DNA from: Calliopsis andreniformis
Lineage: Eukaryota; Arthropoda; Insecta; Hymenoptera; Andrenidae
NCBI RefSeq assembly: GCF_051401765.1
Contig: NC_135064.1
Coordinates: 27,316,001-27,380,000, forward strand
DNA: 64,000 nucleotides
Direction: 5' to 3'
Positions 1 to 10,725 of this stretch are shown here, in pieces (the stretch's first letter is position 1; every line of letters begins with the position of its first letter). The position numbers and the translations under genes are program-made. Below the pieces are notes generated by a model. That model searched no databases and was not told the DNA's origin. It worked only from the letters and a program-made list of their open reading frames with translations.

Positions 1-2093
1 TACAATATGGAACTCCAATTTCCCAAAAATTAATTTTGCAGAATTTATAGAAGAGCGGGAAGAAGTCTTATCCATAGAAACTGTCGAAATATTCTATGTT
101 CTTAGCCTTTTTTCTTTCCTTTACCGTGCTATGACGACTGGAAAATCCAAAACGACCAAAGAATGGCAATTAACCCAACGAGTTCAGGTCGAACACGTCA
201 GAGGAGCGCAATTATCGCGTCGGAAGCGGTTGCTGTGGCCAGCTCGCGTTCGGTCGCAAAAGAACGCGCGAGGAGTCAGCGTAGGGTGGTGCTCCAAGAC
301 TAGCAACGCGACCCAGCCTCGTTAATTATTAATTTCGCTCTCTTAATATTAATTAGAAGCAACCGTGCCCGAGGCGTGTAGTACAACAGCGTGATTACGT
401 CAAGATTGTAATTTTAATCGTCCGATTACCGCTTCTTGTAGCCGTAACCCAGGAACACATCGACCTTTCACCCCCTCGCCTCGACCCCCTGCCCCTTCTT
501 TTGTAACTGCCCGCGGCCTTAAAGGCAAGCTCGCTAATAATAGACGCAATACCGCTGAATATTCAATGCGACGCCCAGGAGAAGGAAGGAAAAGTCGTTA
601 TCGCGATTTTTAAAGCACAAGGATCTTCGTGGTCGTTCGATGACCCGCGTATAGTTTACAAGTGTTACCCCTCGGAAGCGTCGGGCTTCTCATCCCAGTC
701 GTTCCTCTTTGAATATTAATCTCCATGAGTAACGAGGAAACGAGAGGCGAAAGGATTTTCGGGGAAACTGAGGGAAACGAAAATTGGCCCTTGGACAGGG
801 CTGACGGCGACACGTGACAACCCTCATGTCATTGAATTAGTCTGCTGAGTAGCTCTTGAATGGAGGATACCATTAGCTATTCAAAGTAAATAAGTTGCTG
901 CTAGTGTAGCTAATTTCCATCAAGCAACCTACAAAATATTGTGAATTGAAAAGAAAGGAATTCGAGAAAAAATTCAGATTTTGCTAGAAATGTTAGGCGT
1001 ACAATACTGTGTGTGATGTTAGTAGTCTGTAGAACATCTTGTTCTATGGGTTTCTTTGTCAATGTGTCTTGCAGTTAAAAATAAGAGTAAAATGTAGTGT
1101 CATGTACCACGGCTAAGGGAAAAGAAATTGTTTTAACGAGAGTTAAAGACGAAAACGTCCGTTCCGAAAATCCCCATATCGTCAGTCAACTGTTCGAGGA
1201 ATCGATATAACAGGGCTAAACAGTCGGCAGTTCGACTGTTATTAGCCAAGGGGCGGGCAGATGAATCTTTAAACGGGCTTCACGGTCTCGTGTTCAACTG
1301 TCGGAGGGACACGAGAGCGGACGCAGCTAATGTCAGTCGCAACGTTATAAAACGTGACACCAGCCAGCTGCTTCGGCCTGCTCGGTAATACAATCTCGCG
1401 TAAATCCTGTCTCTTATTTTGCATCAGTTCTCGTGGTTTATTGCTGTCGCGTTAAAAGCCTAGCAGCACTGGCACTCGCAAATCCCTGTCACAGACATCG
1501 TCTTATAACAAGAAGCAATAGTAATCACAGTTTCACTGCTATTAAAATTTCAGCAATCCCGTTTTTGTCAACTTAGTTTAAAGTATATTTTCATCGTATA
1601 TTTTACTTGACGTGATGTCAATATTGTAATTAGGCCACTGTAATTAAATTATAGAAAAATTATTTAGTAAAGAGAATTGATACAGTAGAGTGAGATCTTG
1701 GATTGAGGCTAAATTCAAAACTAAAGTATCATGAAATTATACTTTCAGTTATACTATCAGTTTCATAATCATAAATAAAACTAGACTTTATAAAATTCTG
1801 AACAACATAAAATATAAAACAGATAATCAAGAACCGATTAATGAAGGTTCTCCCAAATCTGAGTTCATCAATTGACTAAACCTGCAATTTATCCACTTGT
1901 AACAGTCCAGTAGGGACACATCCCCTCTACAAGCTTTAGGGGTTGAAAATCGAGTACGGTCACTTCTTCAACATTTCGACGCATTAGCATGCAAGCCCAG
2001 CATCCCCTAACAATTATTAACGAAAATCACTTCCAGATCACGATCACGTCCAACAAACGGGCCTGTGTAATTTTTCACGGCGGACAAAGCCCC

Positions 2094-2111
2094 ATGCAAA
2101 TGTATGCAAAT
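2094..2111 (+). promoter_or_regulatory. tandem POU octamer sites
   Basis: Two perfect ATGCAAAT octamers start exactly 10 bases apart (2094 and 2104), one helical turn, in the same orientation. ATGCAAAT is the established binding site of POU-domain factors such as insect Nubbin/Pdm and Ventral veins lacking. Binding is inferred. Confidence 0.4.
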
Positions 2112-2721
2112 ACAGAAGGGGGACGACCTTCGCCAGTAGATCCCCCGAAGGTAATGAATCGCCGCGGGATTCGCTGATAACGAGTACGTTTGTCCACAGA
2201 GTATCGACGGATGGACCGTGATACATCCACCGTCCGAGAACTTCGCGAAATCTCTGTACACGTAGATGCATTAGCCACGAAATCGCTCCGCTCCGCCCAG
2301 ATCGATCCGTGGAATCTCGACGAGCATCTACGGCTGCTCGCCGCACGGGGTGGGATAAAATCGCGCGGCACGTGAGAGGAATCGCTCTCCCTTTCGTCGG
2401 GGGCCAAATGAAAATCCAATCTTTCGTCGTCACGCCGGATTTAATGCATGGACGGCGAGCACCCTTCCCCCTTTCCTCGCCTATTGATATTTCATATCGT
2501 GTTTCCCTGCCACCCCCTTCGACGAGGGACGATTCTTTTTGGAAATGTACCTAAGGAGAGGTGGAGGAACACCGTTGTTCCTTTTGATGAGTGGATTTGG
2601 TTGTTGAGTTCGTAGGATTGGTAGCTAATGAGAAGGGGTAATTGTGGTGTCTTGCTATCTGGAGATAATTAGCGATTTCTATACATTTCTGCTATTAATG
2701 AAGTCTAGTTGCACAATTCGG

Positions 2722-2765
2722 TTTTGAATTTGAAAATTTGAAAATTTGAAAATTTTCAAATTTAA
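2722..2765. repeat. TTTGAAAA simple repeat ending in a palindrome
   Basis: Three to four copies of the octamer-like unit TTTGAAAA are followed by the inverted form TTTTCAAATTT, so the tract can fold on itself. Confidence 0.75.
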
Positions 2766-4385
2766 ACTCGCTCCCGCTTCAAAGAGAATATTCAGACCCT
2801 TAAGCGACGTCCACTTTAATATACTAAGATCATTCTCCAAAAAACTATGCAATGAAAAAAGTACCCTAAGAATGGAAAAAGAAACAATCCTTCCATTCTA
2901 GATAGAGATCAAATCTACACAAATACCCCACAGGCTCCATCACAGAACAGTAAAGGGATAGTCAAAACGTCCAATCCAAAAGTAAGAAGGATGCTTGGCA
3001 AGTTTCGTTTCAGCAAAGTATCCGCTCGACGGTGCACCGCAAAGATTTATTTTCCTTCTCCATTTCGTTTCCCGTTCCATTATCCGTGGCCGTCTTCAAC
3101 TATCACTATCGCGAGACAGAGTCCGCCAGGAGGATCCAAGCGAAGGTATATTTGCGACGGGCAACACGTACGGCGAGCCCAAAGTCTTTCATTTCCCTGA
3201 GAAAAATATTGCGCGCGTTCGCCCGCGGTACGTTCGCCTCGGACGACCCCGTGTCTCTTATTCCGCTTCTTTATTGCGAGCGATCAGAATTGAATAATGC
3301 AATGGACGTTCTGCATCGAAAGGCGAGAGCGGTCGACCTCCTCCCTCGTGTTTTGTATGTGTACGCGGCAGCACGGCCGCGTATACGTTGCTTGCGGAAT
3401 TCACGCACGACGGATCCCGAGATTTGTTTCGACGATAGTTTTAAAGGAGATTTATGCCGTTACGAGATGGTTATGCTGGGGGAGTTTTCTGTACGAGCTA
3501 GAGAATCGCGCAATAAAGAGGGACGAACGAGATCAACTTGCATAATGTGACGTCTTCGTTGCTTCGCCGAGAAGAGATAAAGCTGTTCGAGTAGTTGAAT
3601 AATTTGGGGCGTTGGAGACAGTTGAATGGCGTGAAAAATTTAAGTAGATAGTTGAAAAGTTCAGGACTGAAGTGAAGATTCAAGTGTTTTAATTTATTAA
3701 CCAGAGAACAGGAGAAAAAAAGGAATTTTTTTAAGTAAAATTAAATTGTTTTAATTGAGACTGAGTACTTTGAAAATTTGAGGAATTAACTTGAATTACT
3801 GATTAAAAAAAATTGAAATTATAGTGCTACATAAAAGATGGACAAGCTACTCGAAAAAGTAGCCTCCTGAAGAGGTACTTGCCACTGTTTCATATTGCAT
3901 ACAAATTTTCAGATTTACAAGTCATGGAATCTGTGCCTTACTCCGAAAGTCGCAATTTCCAGTTCCCAGAAAAGTTCTTTTTTTTAGAACCGAATTGGCA
4001 TTTCAGATAGGGTAGCGTCGGCGGGCTGACAATCACGATTTCTCGTTTCGAGGCGTCGAAACGAACGTGCGCAGCTTTTCGTTTTGTCGCGGCGGTGCAA
4101 TCTACCGACAAGCCTGCCAAATCGACCGGTCGATTCGTCCACGAAATCTCGTTGCTTCTGTCGGCTGCACCGTATGATCACAAGCACAGCTTACGGGGAT
4201 TAATAAAACGAATGGTAATGCTCACGGTGAACGTGATTCCTTTGCGAAATGCTGAGAAACCTTTTTCCCCTTTCGAATACCTATAATCTCAAATTCTCCT
4301 TCTCATTTTTTCTACCTTCTTACGATCCTTCGGCACTGCTTTAATAACCATTACGTAAATAGAATCGAATAAATTTGGTTTGAAC

Positions 4386-4446
4386 AAAATACTGTGAATT
4401 ATATTTCGATATAAGAACATATCTATAAAAATATTCACAGTGTTTT
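4386..4446. ncRNA. miRNA-precursor-like hairpin candidate
   Basis: A 61-base imperfect hairpin. The outer stem AAAATACTGTGAAT pairs with ATTCACAGTGTTTT (including one G-U pair), an AT-rich middle has a bulge and a few mismatches, and an inner stem GATAT/ATATC closes a six-base loop. Length and shape fit an animal pre-miRNA on either strand. Neither arm matches a conserved miRNA I recognise, and AT-rich DNA forms such hairpins by chance fairly often. Confidence 0.25.
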
Positions 4447-6659
4447 CAGAATTTTTAAGGGGTGATACGACACTTAACACTCAACCAATTTCAAATTACA
4501 AATAAATCAAATCAATATTAAATCCTGTACCAAACCACCGTACCCAGGTACATGTTAATCACCTTCCGAAATTACCTGCAGAATCAGACTTTTCGTACTC
4601 TAGATCACCTATAAAGGGACTCTCGTACGCCTTTCCTCTGTCACAGAGATTTCAGCGACCCGGCAGAGGACACCGAGAAAGAAACGCGTCTCTGTTTGCG
4701 CAAATCGTTAACCTTAAAAGCGGCACTTAGCGCTTACGAGCGTCAGGACGCTGGCTAAATCCACGAATAATATTACCGTTTGCAGTCGGTGGATCTTGCT
4801 CGAGAAACATCTACAATTTAAAAGCCACCAGCTTCTCAGACGCACGTCACAAAGACTTGGAATCAACGTGCTTTTATCGTTAACGGTATTCACACAGGTG
4901 ATGTGGCAAAGGGTGGTTTTCCGAAATCAAAACTTGCTTCCTTTTAGCGTATCTTATACACCTTCTGCCCTGGCGTAGCGTTTGACCTGACGTAATATCC
5001 GTTTCGATTCGTTACCGCGCCATTGTTGAGGGCTCCAAAATCGTCAGCACTCCGAAGTCATCGGCCGAAGGGACGGACGAATCGTTTTTGGCGAGAATAA
5101 TGTCGGGGAAACGGGTTCACACGGAGTCATGCGGAGGTAGAGAAGGTGCTAACGAGGGAAGGGTTTTGTAGGTCGCTGAAGGCTCTCCCGGGAAACTCTC
5201 TTTGAAGCTTTGACCTCGTGTCAGGTGTTCAGAGTCCCTGTCCTTAACCCTTCGAGAATTCTAGCTGTTACTAGGGACAGCGATTTCAATGGAAGTCATC
5301 TCTAAATGGGAGCTGAAGTCATTCCTTACTTTTCCTTGTTAACTGATCAGCAGCTGAGAGAAGAAGTGAGCAGTAAGCAGAGGCTTGAAGGATCACTCGA
5401 TGCTTTTTAATATTCCCCTTTATGATATCCTTAACTTCTCCTATTGAACGGGTGAGTCGAAGAATAGTACAAGTCCATCTTGTTCTTTAACTCACGTACC
5501 TACTATTACATATTAGGTTCCAACTTGAAAAATTATAATGAAAAAGAAGAAAAGCTTCTAGAGCAACACATATGGTACATCTCAAACCCAACAATTCCTG
5601 CGCAACACTACTCCCAACAATATTACACACACTGTCCCTTCATCCTTAACAACTCCCAACTTACGTCCATCACCGGCACAATTTCTCTCCAGTATCTTTT
5701 AGTTTCCCATCGCATCCAGGAGCCAATAGGTACGAAAGGTTGTCGAAGCTGGTCACGTTCGCGACTCCTGTTCGCGGCACGCAGGGATGGCGACCGAGTC
5801 ACAGTGGCAGGGGTAGGAAACACGGTGTCATTCGATGGAGGACGTTATTACGAGACACGGGCGAGCCTCGAAGGGGACCAGGGAAGATCCAAGCCCCGCG
5901 AAGGGGAGGGCAAAACGCGTGAAGACGAGACGAGGAGCCATGTGTCTCGACACGCGGCGTCAAAGTTCGCGGCGTCGAAGAATCGAGGGGGAGAGGATGT
6001 ATCATCCGCGTCGGCTCTCGGCAAACTTTTCCCGTATTCGATCATCCCCCCCGCGCTGTCGCGGATGAGCGCCGCCTGTCGCATTCTAACAATGCGAGCG
6101 CGACGAGGCCGCGAGTCGACGCGAACAACCGAAGGGGAGGGAGAATATTACACCACGTGTGCTCGTAATAAGACTGCGCGCGTGACGATAATGCAAAAAT
6201 ACCTGGCTCCTCCAACCACCAGGTCTACTCCCTTCTCCACGTTTTTCTGACCCCTCTTCGTCTCTTTCCTTCGTTTTCTCGTTATCTCGCGACATCCCCC
6301 TGCCTTTCTTTCCCTCTGCACCCTCTGCTCCCTCGAGCTCCGCATCGCGTTTTTGTCGGGGCGTTTCGTGGTCTCGGCGATTACTAGCTTAGCTGGTTTC
6401 TTGGAGAGGGTTGAGGAAATTTCGTTGGGAAGGGTTTTTCGAGGTACACTGCGGAGGCTGGAATTTTGGGAGTGGGTAGAGCCTTTGGGGTTGATTAAGA
6501 TAGCGCTTGGATACCGTGTAGTTGCAGGGAAAACTTGGCTGAGGGAAAGGGTGGTTTTAGAAGGATAATAGTGAATTTTGTTGGTTCTAGAATGAGGGTA
6601 GTTTTGTAGACTTCGGTGCAAAAAGTCGACACTTCTTTTCGGAATAAGATAGATTTTTA
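4447..6659. other. gene-free stretch, AT-rich then CpG-rich
   Basis: Composition shifts sharply near 5.7 kb from AT-rich to CpG-rich, which lasts to about 6.3 kb. The 256-codon plus-strand frame (5480-6250) starts with TTG, has no methionine for roughly its first three quarters, and changes amino-acid composition with the base composition. A TATAAAGG at about 4612 is the only promoter-like sequence noticed. No exon is supported. Confidence 0.5.
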
Positions 6660-6830
6660 TTAAGTCATCCCATAAGTAATAAGCTTCTTATTTGATATTT
6701 TAATAAAAAAAATGAAGATTCCTTCGAAGAAGAATCTCAATAACTGTCTAATAAGTCGAAAATGGTGGTAAAATGTAATATTTGACAGAGCTCTGAATGA
6801 AAAGAACCCATTATTTATGGGATGACCTAA
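6660..6830. mobile_element. mariner-type deletion derivative or MITE
   Basis: The ends are inverted repeats, TTAAGTCATCCCATAAGTAA on the left and TTAGGTCATCCCATAAATAA read inward from the right; about 20 of 24 positions match. TTAGGTCATCCCATAA-type termini are, to my knowledge, typical of mariner elements in hymenopterans and other insects. The 171-base body is AT-rich and has no transposase frame. A clean TA duplication cannot be assigned. Confidence 0.75.
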
Positions 6831-8830
6831 CAGTTCAGATTTAGCTTTTAATAGTATTTATCAAAAATTTGATCTCCGCCGCAGACTTTTGCATCCGTAG
6901 TCTGCTTATTATATCGTATTGAGACTTTGGTCATGGGGTTGACAGACTGCAATATGGAAAATAAGATATAAAAAAATTCCACTCCCCGTGTTAGACTTTT
7001 TTCCCTAATTTCCGCCAATAAAATTATATCTCTAAAATCTGTGACACTTTTTCAGCCCGCCGGCAATTCCCCGGTAATGCAATTCAAGATAACGACACAC
7101 CGCGCTATCGTACATTCGCTTATGCCGCCATAAATCCCGTCTCAACGATTCTCCTTTGAATTTCCCCGTCTTCCATCCCCGGTGCACGCCATCTGGCCAC
7201 TAATCACGTTTCCGTGGAAAAGCAGTCGAAGGGGTTGCGCTCCTTATTCACGATTTCCTCGAACGAGAACACCGTCTTTCTCGAGTCGCTCTCTCTTTTT
7301 CCGAAACCTCCAAGTGTCCCATTAGCCTGGAAATCCGGGAAGTCGCCGGTCAAGTGCGGTTCACCGGGAAAGCCAGAAACAAACCGAGTCCGGCTTTGAC
7401 GTTTTTCTGACGGCCTGCTCCCGACTTCCATCGTCATCGACCCCCTAGCGGTGGTTTTAAAATGCCTTGGAACACATCCATCTAACTTTTAATTTGCCCC
7501 AAAATTGCTTCGACTCCCCACTTCCTTTCACTGCTCTAGCTTAGCGTTTCAATGGTGGAGCGAGTCGACAGAATTCAATTGTCTTTGTAGATTGTGAGCT
7601 CCGGAACTGATTAAGGATTGCTGGAATTTTAACAAAGTAGGAGGTTTTTACTTCTAATACCTGTGGAATTTTCAAATTTAATTTGGAATTCTGGGGGAAA
7701 AGGGAAGTCCCAGAAAATAGCTTCGCCATTTTTAGCTCTCAACTAGGAATACTCAGTTTTATGACAAGAAAACTGCTTCAGATGTATTGATATTAAATAA
7801 TTGTCAAGTTAATATGATGTTAATATAGAAATGAGATGCGATATTATGTTCCAATCTTTCATCATAAAAATTTTCATACCTTAAATAAGAGCACTAATAA
7901 AACTGTATCACGTTTAATCTACCAGACTCCATATCAATAATCAAGGGTTCATTTTTTCTCCATTTTAGTATATTCATAGAATCACCTTTACAAATTCCTG
8001 ACACCTGTTAACGAAAATCCCACGAAGAATAAATTCAGCTATATCCAGCAAGTACCTAAAAGGAAATCCAATTCCATTAACAAATGAAGATCCCAAGTCC
8101 CTAAGAACCCTCGCTTAAACCAGTCAGGTCTTCAACCAGAACCAGACAAATACGCAATTCGACCAAGCAGGCTTCACCGTCCAAAAGAACCGCAAGAACA
8201 CGCAAGTTAGAGTGGCAGGCAAACAATTACACGTCGCGGTCGTCGCGTTTCCCCTTGCCTTCGCTCTTCCCCCCTTCTTCTCGGGTCATTGAAGGCAGCT
8301 GGCGACGAATCGCGCGCGTTAATGTCGCGTGCCGCGTAACGATCCGGTCGCATTTGTTATTCGTCGGAAATGGGACGAGCTAGGGCCCCGACGGAGCCGA
8401 GAAAACACGGTATTATCATCGTCGTTAGAGAAAACACGTCGGCCCTTGGAACGTTTCGCGGCTCGTCGGCTCGGCGCCGCTCGTCCTCCCACCCCCACGC
8501 CCCCTCGCACTCAAAATAATGACGACTCTCCGCATTTTCGATGCCCGCAACCCTGCCGCCATTTCCTCCCCTCGGTCGCTCTCGAGTCGCTAGACTTCCG
8601 CTCAGACGAGTGTCTGTCCCTCGGTCAATCTCCTGAAGATTCTTCTTCGTTACGTCATGGCCCGACGGTCCACGAGAAATTGAGTTTTATGGAGGAAAAC
8701 GGAGGAGAGAGGAGTCCAGTGGTTTATGGGCGTTCGATTGCAGTTGGGCTTTAGAGCTGTTTGCTTGCTTGGGACGTTCAATGATGTGTAACGGGTACGA
8801 GGAATTATTTAACCACCACTTTGCTTTGTG
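6831..8830. other. gene-free stretch with a CpG-rich patch
   Basis: Mostly unstructured. A CpG-rich patch at 8.22-8.75 kb contains a GTG-started 141-codon plus-strand frame with no recognised family and no clear splice sites. 7.74-8.2 kb is AT-rich and shows nothing. Confidence 0.5.
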
Positions 8831-9095
8831 TGGGGTGTTCGATAATGGGTGTTAAATGTTGCGAAATGAGGCTTTGTCTCACAGTTATTTGTTGCAGACA
8901 TTTTTAGAATGCGTGAGAAATACGTCTGATATACGGACTTATGCTACTGCGTGTGTTGAGCTGGCCGCAGCGGTGTTAGTAGAATAAGTCAACAGAGTCA
9001 GCCAAGTCAGACGAACCCAAGGGTTTCTTTTCTATTTTCGTCTTATTTCGACCTATAGAATTCCTGTTCGAAACTCATGGCAAAAAATTGAAACA
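8831..9095. mobile_element. fold-back MITE, decayed copy (copy A)
   Basis: The left edge reads GGGGTGTTCGATAA, matching the right terminus of the copy at 10.2 kb. The right part carries ATTTTCGTCTTATTTCGACC followed by a TAGAATTCC block, matching the subterminal region of the same family. The inner arms are clear: GTCTGA(T)...GGACTTATGCTACTG and TAGTAGAATAAGTC...GTCAGAC. Edges are approximate because the termini are eroded. Confidence 0.6.
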
Positions 9096-10155
9096 TTTAG
9101 ATATTTAGGGTCGAATAAAAAGATAAATACTGTTTCTTCCAAGCAAACTCGTTTATCGTTAATGAATCCTAGAAAGTTGAAACAGTCCGTGTTCTCAAAA
9201 TATGTATTAACGGTTGCTACAAAGTTTGCAGAAGGAAAAAAGTATTTAAAAATACTGCTCCCTAGTAGCAACTTCGACCATTAAGCAGCTCTTTATATTC
9301 AAATTTAAAGTTTACCTTCCACATCGTGGCACTAGAATAGGTTGCTCTTTCTGCATCGAGTCTTGAATAAAAATATTCAGCGCAGTTTTGCTCCCTGTTT
9401 ATCAAATTTTCCACATACTTGACCGAGGTAAACGAGCCAACGAAAATTATAATATCGCAGGCGAAAACTGAATGGGGAACGGGAGGAACAGCAAAGAAAC
9501 GGAATATATAATTCGCTGTCAACTGTTTTCATTTGCATTCCTCCTGCCCCAATTCCCAAACAGAACTATCTATTTAGTCGTCACGGAAAATAAATTAATG
9601 CGTCCACGATGGAAAGAAGGAGAACTAGGGTAGCAGGCGAACGATGTCCCATTACGTGGGATCATTCGTATCGCGCTAATTACGAGCGTTGTTACGGGAT
9701 AAATAATATTTGCTCTTCACACGAGTGGCGAAGCACGGGGGAGCGCTCTTCGAGTAGGCACTTAGTCATGCCAACAATTGTCTGACACGAACCGTCTCTT
9801 GTCAATCAACCACCTACTCGGCGTATAATAACATTAATTTATCTTTTATCGGCTTTCACGAACAGTCAAGGGGCCTCGTATCAAGCTGCGTAATCATTAT
9901 CGTCCCTTGCACCCACTGCTATCTTCATTTCGTTATACATGACGAGCATCGATCGCTCTATTATCCATTGGACCGTGTAGTGGAAATTGTTCATTCATCA
10001 GTTTTAGACATACGCGTATAGATAATAAGTCTCTTATTTTTTCTTCATTTACCCTGATGTTCTAATTATCCTGTGTCACTGACTCCTTTTACCCTTCTTG
10101 CAGATTTAATTCCTTCTGTTTTTTTTCAATAGATCTAATTTTACGTATCTGTATG
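9096..10155. other. gene-free stretch between two MITE copies
   Basis: AT-rich with one octamer (ATTTGCAT, 9531-9538). I see no exon, RNA gene or repeat. Confidence 0.5.
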
Positions 10156-10395
10156 TACAGAGTGTTTGACGACAGATGTCAGAAATTTTAAAGGGTAATT
10201 CTACATGCTAAAATTGGACGAAAATCAAGACAGACCAAACGAGGCAACGTAAAATCCGTGATAAATGTGTCTGACTCTGGACTTATTCTACTGACTTCGC
10301 TGTCTGATTCGATGAACGCACGCTGGTAGTAGGATAATTTTGACATGTAGAATCCCCCCTTCAATTTTCTGACATCTCTTATCGAACATTCTGTA
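10156..10395. mobile_element. fold-back MITE, best-preserved copy (copy B)
   Basis: Terminal inverted repeats of about 60 bases begin CAGAGTGTTTGACGAC on the left and, read from the other end, CAGAATGTTCGATAAG. They share ATGTCAGAAA and GATTCTACATG-like blocks. A TA dinucleotide flanks each end (10156-10157 and 10394-10395), which fits a Tc1/mariner-type target duplication. An inner pair of arms (GGACTTATTCTACTG and its rough complement) surrounds a short centre, so the whole 236-base body can fold as a nested hairpin. There is no open frame, so it is non-autonomous. Confidence 0.8.
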
Positions 10396-10409
10396 CGTAG
10401 GTACTTGAC

Positions 10410-10725
10410 AACCTTTTTATTAAAATTTTCAACTACCTTATCTTCATCCTTCTATTATTTCAAACTCTGGTGCCTTCTGTATGCCATTCTATCCTCTTCC
10501 ACTACAATAATGCCTATCTCTCATCACATCACAAACTATTCCTTGCTTCTCTCCTTTTCTTCCCCTTCCATCTCATCATCCCCTTTTTCTTCAGCACTCC
10601 CTTTTTTCCGTCATTATTTATCCCTCCATCATTATTTTCACCCAATTCCTCCACTCCACTATCCCCTAACTTCCCCTATCTCTGCCTCTCCCTTCTTTCA
10701 CAGCCTCCCCACAGCAACCTCATAC
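10410..10725 (+). repeat. long poly-pyrimidine tract
   Basis: Roughly 315 bases are overwhelmingly C and T on the plus strand, with no fixed period. Two overlapping plus-strand open frames of 121 and 106 codons here are Ser/Phe/Pro/Leu-rich because of the composition, not because they are genes. Confidence 0.7.

Larger units (their letters stand above)
1..4385. other. gene-free stretch, mixed composition
   Basis: AT-rich blocks alternate with a CpG-rich patch near 2.0-2.5 kb and another near 3.0-3.55 kb. The 172-codon plus-strand frame at 3032-3550 begins with GTG, is about 55 percent G/C at third positions and resembles nothing known. A TATA-like TTATAAAA at about 1345 has no convincing initiator at the expected distance. 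I see no exon here. Confidence 0.5.

Noticed and set aside
3032..3550. 172-codon plus-strand frame
   Set aside because: It starts at GTG, third positions are only about 55 percent G/C, and there is no recognisable domain.
5480..6250. 256-codon plus-strand open frame
   Set aside because: It starts at TTG with no methionine until late, and its amino-acid makeup simply follows the AT-to-GC change across it.
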